The position numbers were made by a program, and so were the translations under genes. Below, piece after piece: positions 24,607 to 33,624 of a DNA stretch of 64,000 nt. Source of the stretch: Eretmocerus hayati. Its lineage: Eukaryota; Arthropoda; Insecta; Hymenoptera; Aphelinidae. The notes under the pieces were generated by a model. It saw only the letters and a program-made list of their open reading frames with translations, was not told where the DNA came from and did no database searches. The first letter of the stretch is position 1. Every line of letters begins with the position of its first letter. The stretch spans positions 135,210,715-135,274,714 of the forward strand of contig CM056742.1 in the NCBI GenBank assembly GCA_029851415.1, written 5' to 3'.

Positions 24607-24874
24607 GGTGGTAGAAATTGTGAGTTACACCGAGTTTCGAATCAAGTCATTCCTAGCTTTCCAGACTGAGAATGAGCGTGATGCGAATTTACAAGCTCAT
24701 ACAGTAAAACGACAAGTCATCGTCGGACAAAAGACTTTGGAAAATATACTAAAAACTGGGGACCTTCAAGGGAATTCATCGAAAACGTGGAAGTCAATCT
24801 TATGTGAGAATTTGAGTCAATTCATCCCACAGATACCCACGGGGAATCACCGAATCCATGGTGTTCTCAGATGA
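24607..24874 (+). CDS. Possible terminal exon, unrecognised
   Basis: An 89-codon open frame follows directly after a decent acceptor: pyrimidine-rich TTCTGTTCATCGCATTTC, then AACTCAG. It starts in frame with GTGGTAGAA and ends at a TGA at 24872. The peptide is hydrophilic, with a lysine-rich central part (KTLENILKTGDLQGN). I do not recognise it, and no matching upstream exon was found in the window. It may be a chance frame. Confidence 0.18.
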
Positions 24875-26370
24875 CTTAAAAAATGCATTTGCTTAAGTTG
24901 CCTCAGAGTCGATTTTTTCAAACATTTTTCATGAAATTAGTAGTGGCCGAGAATCTCGTCCCCAATAACTAAAGTAAATTTCCGTTGAGACGGAAGTTAC
25001 TCAAGTCTATTCTAGAAGTTTCCAATTGAGTTTCGGAATAAGACCAGGAAATCCATTGGAAAATATCCTGATGAGCCAGAACAAAGACCGCAATAGTCTG
25101 GGACTTGTTTCGGATAAGATGTCCACGATTACGAAGACTCATCTTTTTCACGAGAAAACTGGATAGTTGGACTTGTACTTCATCAAATTGGTGTAATCTA
25201 GTTCATCACAGAGGTATGTGAATAAACTCAGAACTAATCAGAGCTCCATCGAAAATACTAGGGCACATCGGAATTGAAGGCGTCACGAGTCGATTTGGTG
25301 AAAAAATCTAACGGAATGAAAATTTTTATCAACCAGAAAAATAATTCAATCGAGTAAGCCAAAGCAGAGCCCCATGGCCACAAACACATTATGTGACTTG
25401 GAACCCATCCAATCGAGATTGGCTCGAGAGAGAAAGGCGATCACAATTTGGTGTGGGATTGGCATGGTCGAAAATTGCAACACTTAGTAGTTACTCTTCA
25501 CAGTTATTGAGCGAGTCTTTACTGCGGCTCCTATCCGTTTCAGTTCGCGGAGCGCTTAATTAACTCGGCGGGTGACCGCATTACAATGAGCTAAGAAGAC
25601 AAATAGATGAGCGTGAAACCGGAATGGCATCTGACCGCTAGATTTATTCAGGTAACTTAATTAGGACTATCTGAGTGAAAAGGTTTGGATCTATCGTTTG
25701 CGTGCGTATAATAGTGAGTCACGAAATGACTTCATCCGACCGTACTTGCAGGAGAGTCTTAGCAAAGACAGTCCAAAAATGAGCCTCCCCATGCATTTTG
25801 TAATTTGAATACAGGAATGTTAATATCTCAATCCCTCGTTGCTGATATGAGCCTCTTAATGTCTATTCTCATAATGAATTTGGCATGAAAAACTTGCAAA
25901 CGTGTGACAGCTCTATATTTGACGTTCCTCAACCCACATGATAGCGTATTTCAAAAACTTTGGAGGGATCATGGATACGTTCGAGATTGCTCAGCTAGAG
26001 ACTTTATGGTTCAATTTATGAATAAATGATCGAAAAACCGAGTAAAAGAAAAAAAAATGTATGGGAAATGAATGGCATTGTTCTGAATGATTAATGTGTA
26101 GTAATAACATCTTTTACGCAGATGTATCTGCAATGAATCCAAAAGAATACTTACATCTAACCATACCCACAAAAAATTGGGAATGGACATGTATGGTCAG
26201 TAGCCTACCCGAAACAAATAAGGTGAAAGTACACAACTTGACCCTCCTCCCCGCCCCTCTTTCTGGTAGGCCATTTTTTCAATAGCTCTGATCTACCTCA
26301 ACATTTTTCAACTTACTTTAACCGATTTTCAAGCTTGTTTCAGGATTCTAAAAATGAGCTGGAGCACATC
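24875..26370. other. Intergenic, nothing recognised
   Basis: AT-rich sequence. The plus frame 26094-26285 has an ATG but no recognisable feature. Confidence 0.4.
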
Positions 26371-26502
26371 CAATTTTGAGCAATGGGAGACGAGCTGTCG
26401 TAATATTCCCAGAATAATAATTCTCGCGAGTTTTTTTGTGAATCCTCAAGAATTATTTCCTGGGGAAATTACGACAGCTTGTCTCCAATTGGTCAAAATT
26501 GC
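26371..26502. repeat. Foldback hairpin, about 60-bp arms
   Basis: The left arm CAATTTTGAGCAATGGGAGA, continuing to CGAGCTGTCGTAAT, pairs with ATTACGACAGCTTGTCTCC, continuing to GGTCAAAATTG, on the right. The AATAATAATTCTCGCGAG centre forms the turn. Confidence 0.8.
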
Positions 26503-26877
26503 ACTCTAAATTCCTTGGAGTGGATTTCAATCTTGAGCAGCTGAAATTTCCACCCGAAGAGTTATTGGAAATAGCCCATCGAGTTTGACTGGAAATTTCA
26601 GCCCAAGTAGGACTGAAACAGTCACCAAAAATGAACAATAAACTTGGCATGAATCTTCAGAAGACTAATTTGTAATTCATAAAATTTTTCGTTGTGAATT
26701 AAAGGTGCTATTGAATTCTCAACTGAAAATTGTAGTTATACAAACTTTAGAAGAACTCAAGAAACCTGATGTTTACGTGACCTTCAGCAACAATGTGAAA
26801 TACTTACAAAAAAGAGTTTCAAATCGCATTATGATCAGCTCAAATAACATTTTCCTGCCACTGTATCATTTCTTGTT
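26503..26877. other. Intergenic, nothing recognised
   Basis: Contains a phrase (GGAAATTTCAGCCCAAG) loosely related to sequence near 27500, and no supportable gene. Confidence 0.35.
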
Positions 26878-27347
26878 GGGCGCCATCCATAAATGATATC
26901 ATGCTCTCGGGGGTGGGCGGGGGGTCAGCCAAAAATGACAAAGTGTGACAAGGGGGGCGGGGGGGGGGGTATGCTCAAACGTGACATCATGTTTGATAAA
27001 GTGCAGTTTGCAAGAATTTTCAAAAATTTCGTGCATCTCAAGGCATTAATATCAAATATTACTCCAAATGAGAGTTATACCTCGAAGTTCAATTAAGAAA
27101 TGTAATCAAATGTATGTATTGAAATTGAGTAATAAAGTTAAGATTCAGCGTCGTAATATGTGATTTTTCCTCGGATAGTGGGAATTTCCACCCACCAATA
27201 GTCAGGGGAGTGGGTGGGGGGAGGGCTCACCTTATTTGTGACATCATGGCAGGGGGGTCTTCAAATTTGTGACAAAGTGTGACATGGGGGGCGGGGGGGG
27301 GGTAAAAAATGGTCAACTTTAGAATGATATCATTTATGGATGGCCCC
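26878..27347. mobile_element. 470-bp MITE with GGGCCATCCATAAATG-type ends
   Basis: The left end is GGGCGCCATCCATAAATGAT and the right end is its near reverse complement, ending CATTTATGGATGGCCCC. Both flanks read TTG, a possible 3-bp target duplication. Subterminal blocks repeat in inverted order: GACAAAGTGTGACA followed by a long G run occurs near 26936-26967 and again near 27269-27301. This is a typical non-autonomous DNA transposon layout. The superfamily is not assigned. Confidence 0.88.
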
Positions 27348-27657
27348 TTGCGCCGGAAAAACTTCATAAGCCTCAAATAGAAATCAGTTGATGAAAATCT
27401 CTGATAATCAATCGCATCGATGCAAAAGGTTAGCAAACACGGTTAATAATAACATGCTTTTCCATCCCAGCTTGGGCTGAAAAACGTCTCGAGTACAGCG
27501 CTTGGACTGAGATTTCAGTACATTGAGATAGAAATCCATCCCAAGACGGCTCGAATGAAGGTTTCAGTAGCTTTTTTGACAGGGAATTCCACCCCAAGGA
27601 ATTAAGAGTGTGGATGTACGATGCACACACACACAAATGTGTACCCAATTCGCCCTT
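27348..27657. other. Spacer between two MITEs
   Basis: Non-coding, with a CACACACA microsatellite at 27625-27633. Confidence 0.4.
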
Positions 27658-27823
27658 TCAACACATTCGCTACGGAGGCTGAAATCGGTAATCTTCCCCC
27701 AGGTCCGGCGGGGACCACTGGCGGGCCCCGCTCAATGTTGTTTCCCATAAGACCAGAATTCGAATCACTGGGGTCAGGACACGCGGGGCCGACCGGTGGG
27801 CCCCGCAGTAGCGAACGTATTAA
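27658..27823. mobile_element. 166-bp miniature piggyBac-like element
   Basis: The right end reads GTAGCGAACGTA followed by TTAA. The left end is TCAA (a mutated TTAA) followed by CACATTCGCTAC, so the termini match at 10 of 12 positions and sit at a TTAA-type target. Subterminal GC palindromes (GGCGGGCCCCGC and GACCGGTGGGCCCCGC) resemble those in the larger element at 52728. It has no coding capacity. Confidence 0.75.
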
Positions 27824-27959
27824 TTCAAAACCATGTAAATCAGGAATAAAGTGCATAGGATCGTTTTTATCTGTCTGCAACAACATTTGGAGCTTTTCAC
27901 TGGTCATGAACATTATATCCTACCCATAAGAGAGTGATAATCACATTTTGAATGGTAGA
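27824..27959. other. Short intergenic spacer
   Basis: Nothing recognised between the miniature piggyBac-like element and the next MITE. Confidence 0.35.
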
Positions 27960-28403
27960 AAAGTTGTTCTGCATGCCATTTCGAGATAACCTTGGATGGG
28001 GGCATGTTGGTTACACTCTAATGTTGACTTTCTTGTTTCACGAACCATCTCTATATTTTGCGTATAGAATTAGCTCCATATCAGAGCTTTGTAACTCCGG
28101 AAGGCAGATTCTGAAGGTCTTAGGGCAAGAAATCGAAAGCGTTGAAGTACGTTTAGATTGGTCAAACTCGAAAAATTTGGCAACAGTCTTACTGAAAGCA
28201 ATTTCCTCGATTTCCTAGCTGTGCAAACGCGAAAAATGGGAAAATCACTCAACATTTTATGGGAAACGCAGAAATGTTTCGGGATCGATCCAAAAAACTC
28301 GTTTTCTCATATTCTAATATAACAAACGTGGAGAATTTTAAAGGAAGGTCTACGATTGTCCATTCCTAGGTCCAGCATGCAGCGGCAAGTTGGGTACTTT
28401 TAC
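27960..28403 (+). mobile_element. MITE family A, copy 2 (truncated left)
   Basis: Shares the block GGGGGCATGTTGGTTACACT, a following segment with CTCCATATCAGAGCTTTGTA, and the right terminus GCAAGTTGGGTAC with the copies at 22400 and 57980. The left terminal inverted repeat is missing. Confidence 0.75.
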
Positions 28404-29340
28404 CTTATGTATTGGTCGATTCCATTCACATTGTCGGACCTAATTGTAATGGGAAAAAGTCCTCTCCAAACAGAATTTACAGTTCACCTATTTGATTCAC
28501 TTTCTCATTCAACGAATTTTTGCATTTACGCCTTTATATACAGGCATACACAAGGGAAAGTGTTGCAACGGTGATGGCGTGAAGGCGAGGAGCATTTGGC
28601 TGAAGGATAGGAGCTAGGTGGCTTGAGAGTGGTAAAAAGTTATGAAACTAGGACCGAGGCGGAATAAAAACGTGTGGTTGGATGAATTGAGCCTGGTACG
28701 TGCTCGCTCCCAGCAGAGCCCAAAGTAACTTGTCAGATAAATCTGAAAGAGTTTTTACCACTACTCACTCGCTAGCTTTTGTCATTAGGGTAGGTGTGAA
28801 TATCCGTGGTAGGAAGTTTTCAAGAGAGATCCAAACGCTGCATTAACATGGCATTTTGATAATTTCACGTATGCAAAGTACTCATGTACGCATTATCACA
28901 ACTTCTTTTTCAACGTCGAGATTAATCTTCTGAAGCTTCAATAGTTGGATTCAATTCAATGGCAAGTTGAAGTACTGATTCTTGTGGGATAGAAAATGGT
29001 GAGATATCCAACAGTTTCGGCAGAAGATGTCTTATCTTGTAACACTACCATGATTCCATGTAATTATTGACCTCGAAACAGTTCACCGTGAAGAGTGGAA
29101 TCATCGTTGTCAGAAGTATTTTTGTAGCATGAATTGATGGTAAATTCCATTCTTGGTATCAATTTCGGACAATTTTAGACAAATCGAGCACTGTGAGCAT
29201 GTTCAATTGCTACTTTAACTGTATTTAACGAGACTCACTATGATGAGATTACGTAGAAGAATGTACATCGAAACAAACCCTAATTCAGCGGAGTTTATTA
29301 AGTTACAGACCAAGTGTTGACATCCTGAGAAAAAGTCTGA
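28404..29340. other. Intergenic, nothing recognised
   Basis: Gene-free as far as I can tell. The small frame 28356-28574 overlaps the MITE end and has no support. Confidence 0.4.
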
Positions 29341-29671
29341 TTAAGGCCATCCGGTAGCCGGGCAAGCTAAATTTTGTTTAAATTTCCCTCAAATTCTCTT
29401 GCAACTTGGGCTAAACGGCGAGTTATCTCTTCGTCTAGCTCAAATCGCGAAAGAAGTCGAGAATACTTGGAACAAAAATGTGTATATTATAGGTTAGGAT
29501 GTACCAGAAGCCCAGTGGTTCCCACTTTTCTGTAATAATTTAATGATTTGGGCTGAACATTGAGTTGTCGAGAAATAAGTCGGACAATAACAATTACTAG
29601 ACAACTCATCTCGAACTTTGTACCATTAAAATTTTTCACGGCCATGCTGCACGGCTAGCGCATGCCCTTAA
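29341..29671. mobile_element. 331-bp MITE family B with TTAA target duplication
   Basis: Flanked by TTAA on both sides. Terminal inverted repeats are imperfect: GGCCATCCGGTAGCCGGGC on the left, and GCACGGCTAGCGCATGCCC on the right, whose complement is GGGCATGCGCTAGCCGTGC. A second copy lies inverted at 56165. TTAA flanks are typical of piggyBac-mobilised elements, but the tip sequence differs from the elements at 27658 and 52728. Confidence 0.85.
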
Positions 29672-31371
29672 TTGCATACAGAGGTTAGGCTGCCTACACC
29701 GTCCACAGTGGAATCAATGTGAGTCAACTATCTGAATTTTACACGAACCATTAGTACTAGAATAAAAGGAAACACGCCGAAAAATCGGTTCTTTCAAATT
29801 GGTTCTAAATTTCAAACAGAGAAGAACGGATGTGCTTGTTACACACACAGATAAAAGATGAAAGACTATAGTAGGGTTCAAGCAGCAATCGACCAACTGA
29901 TCGAAAAAAAGTAAGGCAAGAACCAAAAGCCACAGGTTATTGCTCCACTGGAGTTTACTTTACTACCTGTTCACGTACTTGGCGACGCGTTTCCAAAAGA
30001 TTAATCCTCCACCAAGGAGAGTCCAACGTTAACCGCTCGTGAACTGAATTGCGGCTTTCGTACGTCGGTCGTACCACGCAAGACCAAAAGCGAGTTAGAT
30101 GTTCAAGAAATTGCTGCCCAGAGACTCCCAATATAGATGCGCGGTGATCGAAGAAAAATTGAGCATTACGTGCGCAGGGAGCAATATCTCAGCTGAGGTG
30201 AACTTGATTCAACTTGAACTGAGATCGCTTTGACTTTTAGCTACCGTAATAAATAAGACCTATTCTGACTTAACTGCCTGATGAACTATTTGGTTCAAGC
30301 AGTATCGTTTTTCAATCATTATCGAATAGTTGAAGGAGGAATGCGAGTACATTAGAACAATAAAATCAGACCAATATCCATCCAGGATATGTAAAAATAA
30401 AATGACTCACAATACCAGAGGAATCTGTTATAGAGATTATAAATTATTCATATCATCAGATTGGTTTACATAGAAAATCTAAAATTTCAGTGTACATTTG
30501 GGACTCTCGTATTTTCTAAGAATTTACGTATCGAAAGTTTGTTGATAATCCAAATTTACAAACACTCATATCAATTGACACCAGCGATTGACACTCAAGT
30601 TATACCGAATGAAATGTTCCAGCAGATATTTCATGAGACATTCATCTTCCAATTCTGGATCAAACTAGCCCGTTTGAATTGCTGCCTTTATGAGAAAGTG
30701 TGGAGGACTGTGAAAAAAAAGAAGCTCAAAGGAGTATCCATCAGACAAAGCAATGAAGTACGGAAGACGCTGCTAGCTTTCTAGAAAGAATCGCACCGTG
30801 GATAATGCTGACAGCATCTCACCCCAGAGAGATGCCTTCTAGCTTTTCCCAACCACAATGCCGATAATAAGAGCGTTATCATCACCTCTCTTGTGAGCCA
30901 TTTCTTTGTTCCTTATCGTCTTGTTGAGAGAAGCAGGCGCTTGAGAAAAGAAAAGTAGCTAGAACTTCATCTCCTCGCTACCTCTTGAGCCTAATCAAAT
31001 TTTTTAAATTATCAGTGACAGTGAACAAACTCGATGATCATCAATGAGATCGGAATTCAACATTTCCGTTATATTCGTTGAATTCTTCGTAGTTTTACTG
31101 GTACTTTTGTACCAAAGTGATCGGAATCTTGAAATTTTTCAAGTTAGGGCAGTTTTTTCACTTGAATGAGGTACAACATGAAGTTCTTGACCAGCGATTT
31201 TGTATGAGAATATTGAACTTGAATTCTCATGACAAATCCACTAATTGGAAATCAATAGATCGATCTATTTCAAGCTAATGCTGGATTTTGCGATTAGTGA
31301 GCTCGGAGATAAAATTGCATTCTCTGTAAAAAATGACCGAAGAAGTGACTTTTCTAAGATTTCGACTGAAT
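29672..31371. other. Intergenic with one weak ORF
   Basis: A 107-codon plus-strand frame (30461-30784) opens with a non-ATG codon. It encodes a tryptophan- and lysine-containing peptide (FQFWIKLARLNCCLYEKVW), is protein-like in composition and is not recognised. No other feature is supportable. Confidence 0.35.
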
Positions 31372-31430
31372 GAAGCTTAGTAAGTCGTCGCACTCTAGGC
31401 TAGATCACCGATTCAAGTCCCTACGGCATT
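31372..31430 (+). repeat. tRNA-like (SINE head) relic
   Basis: GCTTAGTAAGTCG resembles a pol III A box. GATTCAAGTCCC, about 40 bp further on, resembles a B box. The rest does not fold as a cloverleaf by eye, so this is at best a decayed tRNA-derived SINE head. Confidence 0.3.
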
Positions 31431-31941
31431 CACGTTACAGAAGATAAGTCTGTAGTCATTTTTATGATCATCTAAATGCCTCTTTGGGAATAATCAAAGA
31501 CCTCAAGCGCTTCGGGGACATTGTAATTTTAGTAAGAGTGATATAGGTGCGATATTTCTTGCGCAGTACTCCAGACATACTTTTCTGATGCGAACTCACT
31601 CTCTCACACAACAAAACTCAAATTTCACTCAGGAATCAAAAGATGTCCATTGGAGATTCGTGAATTATGTAACCAGATCACCGTATAGGATTCTGATACA
31701 ATTCCGAAAAGGAACTTGGATTTTTTGACCAGTGCAAGCCACAATTTATCTTTGGTTCACTAATAAATTTTGGAGACCGGAGGCGAGGATAATGATTGTC
31801 CGTCTCAGTTACAACAAAGGACTTTGTGTACATAAAAAATTAATGTGACGTGGGTATACCCCCGCATTTATTTTTCTTTTGATCGTCGCGAATATGTAAT
31901 TTTCCCACATGATTCTAACTCGTTAATGCAGCACGCATTCC
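31431..31941. other. Left flank of the dyad array
   Basis: No gene. The boundary of the element carrying the dyad array must lie somewhere here (perhaps near 31850), but I could not see a terminus. Confidence 0.35.
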
Positions 31942-32467
31942 GTACGCCGCCGGAACGTACACTCGACATATGAATTTGTTCAATCATTTTTGTACGCCTC
32001 CCAAGCGTACACGCTAACACCGTTCCAGGCTATAAATCAAGTAACGAACCCTATGTACGCCGCTCGGGCGTACATTCGGGTATATTTCAAATCTTTAAGG
32101 CAAATTCCGTACGCTCCTCCAGCGTACAAACTCCGCGTTATGCCGGCCATAAATCTCTCAGTATACTTTCGTACGCTCCCCGAGCGTACAACCCAATGAG
32201 TCATAAATCATTAGATCCATTCTGTACGCTTCTTGGGCGTACACCTTCCGCGTAGGTTTGATACCAGTGTACGTCTCCGCGACGTACACTTTGCATTACT
32301 AATCCGACATCGAAAGAATTGTACGCTTCCGCAGCGTACACTCGGCATGTGTTACAGAATATTGTACGTCTCCGAGACGTACAAGAAGGTGCTCGCATAT
32401 GTGGATGTACGCTCAAACGACGTACACATCTTATGGAGCATAAGGATTGTACGCTTCCGGAGCGTAC
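31942..32467. promoter_or_regulatory. Array of eleven GTACG-N9-CGTAC dyads
   Basis: Eleven 19-bp dyads start at 31942, 31992, 32055, 32109, 32171, 32224, 32269, 32321, 32364, 32407 and 32449. Every one begins GTACG and ends CGTAC. Nine have arms of 6-9 bp, and arm variants change on both sides together: GTACGCT/AGCGTAC, GTACGCC/GGCGTAC, GTACGTC/GACGTAC. Eight are also flanked by T and A, extending the dyad to 21 bp. Spacers are unrelated except that three contain ATAAATC. They shorten from 31-44 bp on the left to 23-24 bp next to the promoter. The last dyad ends 20 bp before the TATA box. I infer an upstream activating or silencing array for a homodimeric DNA-binding protein. Hairpin function in RNA is a less likely alternative, because the array lies upstream of the initiator. 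Confidence 0.9.
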
Positions 32468-32487
32468 AAACATAGGCAGACCACGGG

Positions 32488-32526
32488 TATATAAGACCGC
32501 GCTCGCGAAGCCCATCATCGTCAGTC
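32488..32526 (+). promoter_or_regulatory. TATA box and TCAGTC initiator
   Basis: TATATAAG at 32488-32495 is followed by TCAGTC at 32521-32526, a match to the arthropod initiator. The predicted start A is at 32523, about 33-35 bp after the TATA box, slightly longer than the usual 30. The dyad array lies immediately upstream and a GC-rich leader follows. Confidence 0.7.
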
Positions 32527-32637
32527 TCCTCCAGCTCGCCGTCGCGACGCTGTCTCCACGACACTCGGCCCAGCCGTGGCCTCGACGAACCCGACTCAAC
32601 GTGCCCCGCCGCGACCGTACCAAGTTGCCCCGGTGGC

Positions 32638-32760
32638 ATGAGTGACCAAGTGTGCATAGTGTTTGTGTTTCGCACCTCGAGTACCGAGTCGCAATTGTAT
32701 CTTGAAACTGTGAGAGTTATTCGAGTGCCTAACCCCGTCCCTAATCCAACGACGTCGTGA
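32638..32760 (+). CDS. Small ORF 1 downstream of the dyad-array promoter
   Basis: A 40-codon frame from an ATG in good context (GTGGCATGA), about 115 nt after the predicted transcription start, ending TGA at 32758-32760. It begins MSDQVCIVFVFR and ends with a proline-rich NPVPNPTTS tail. It precedes ORF 2 by 27 nt in the same transcript. It could be a short protein, a regulatory upstream ORF, or chance. I do not recognise it. Confidence 0.3.
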   Translation: MSDQVCIVFVFRTSSTESQLYLETVRVIRVPNPVPNPTTS

Positions 32761-32787
32761 GGACGCCCACGCACCTTGACCGGACGG

Positions 32788-32991
32788 ATGGACCGTCCCA
32801 GTCAACGACAGAGACGTTCCAAAACCTACGTACCCCGCTCCGAAGAGGAGCACCGACGAGACCTCTACGGACTTCAACAGGCCAAACGCTTGGCGCTGCT
32901 CGGAGCGTTGAAAGCCGAGGCCTCCACTCAACAAAACAAGACTGCTCAACCCTCAACTATCTCGTCTCCGCCCAGCGAGACGCGGGAGTGA
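32788..32991 (+). CDS. Small ORF 2 (basic, 67 aa), element-encoded
   Basis: Starts at an ATG in strong context (GGACGGATGG). The peptide is very basic at the N terminus (RPSQRQRRSKTYVPR), has a predicted amphipathic helical middle (EEEHRRDLYGLQQAKRLALL) and ends in a Ser/Pro/Thr-rich tail. The basic head could bind nucleic acid. The end of the frame and the following 60 bp recur at 57541-57655, where the frame is not preserved, so this is probably part of a repeated mobile element and not a host gene. A gag-like N-terminal fragment is one possibility. No domain is recognised with confidence. Confidence 0.35.
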   Translation: MDRPSQRQRRSKTYVPRSEEEHRRDLYGLQQAKRLALLGALKAEASTQQNKTAQPSTISSPPSETRE

Positions 32992-33008
32992 ATTTATTTT
33001 CATTCTCA

Positions 33009-33049
33009 TTGACGAGGTTTCCCGCAAGCGGAATTCCGAGCCCCGTCAA
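33009..33049. repeat. Terminal hairpin of the dyad-array unit
   Basis: TTGACGAGG pairs with CCCCGTCAA, with inner CCGC/GCGG pairing. The same hairpin is present in the fragment at 57541-57655, where sequence similarity stops just beyond it. It therefore probably marks the 3' end of the repeated element. Confidence 0.6.
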
Positions 33050-33165
33050 ATGCAAGATATTTGGTTTGTTGCCTCATTCTGGCTAACTAGACCACTCTGT
33101 ATTATGTGAATGAAGTAACTCTGGACCTCTAGTTGCTCAAATAGACGATCTTACACTGAATCTGC

Positions 33166-33624
33166 TCATGGATGATAATATCTTGAGAGTATTTGACACG
33201 AAGATCTATTGATGAAGAGCCGAGCAATTACATTCTGCACAATGACTTGGCAACATAGATTACATTGACAAAACAATTTCTCTGAGACTAATTTTCCCTT
33301 TCTGTGCGAATTCAGGTCTAGAGTAGAGACTGAAACCCTTTGAATGATAAGATGCACCATTTGGTTAAAATCCAATTCTACAGAGCAGAATTTGCTGAGT
33401 GGATTACTTCTAATTTGCAACGCATGGGTGAGTGCTGAGTACAGAATGTCTTTGTAATGTCTTTTCTTCCCCAGAGATCTGCACACAGTGATAACGCAGT
33501 TCATTATTACGACCTCTCTTCTCCTTTCTTGTACTGTTTCTTGGAATTTCTTGACTTGCTCAGTTTTGCTGGCCCTCCGAGTATGCAGTTTCTTAGTATA
33601 CTTTTTTAGAGCCCAGTGTTGCAT
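33166..33624 (-). CDS. 152-codon ORF, unrecognised
   Basis: Minus-strand open frame with an ATG at the 5' end. It has a lysine/arginine-rich N-terminal third (KKYTKKLHTRRASKTEQVKK) and a cysteine pair pattern (FCQCNLCCQ) late in the protein. It has no recognised domain, no splice evidence and no detectable relation to neighbours. Its length is above what chance commonly gives, so it is listed, but a pseudogene or chance frame is quite possible. Confidence 0.2.
   Translation of the reverse strand: MQHWALKKYTKKLHTRRASKTEQVKKFQETVQERRREVVIMNCVITVCRSLGKKRHYKDILYSALTHALQIRSNPLSKFCSVELDFNQMVHLIIQRVSVSTLDLNSHRKGKLVSEKLFCQCNLCCQVIVQNVIARLFINRSSCQILSRYYHP

Noticed and set aside
27621..27929. Opposing 102- and 103-codon ORFs
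   Set aside because: Both arise from the GC palindromes of the miniature piggyBac-like element, with mirrored Gly/Pro-rich sequences.
31942..32467. CRISPR array
   Set aside because: The repeats are dyads that differ from one another in sequence, spacers vary from 23 to 44 bp, the context is eukaryotic, and a TATA/Inr follows.
32757..33086. 109-codon plus-strand ORF and 117-140-codon minus-strand ORFs around 32201-32956
   Set aside because: They overlap the dyad array and leader, have no ATG in good context, and compete with ORF 2 at 32788, which has strong start context and a more protein-like sequence.
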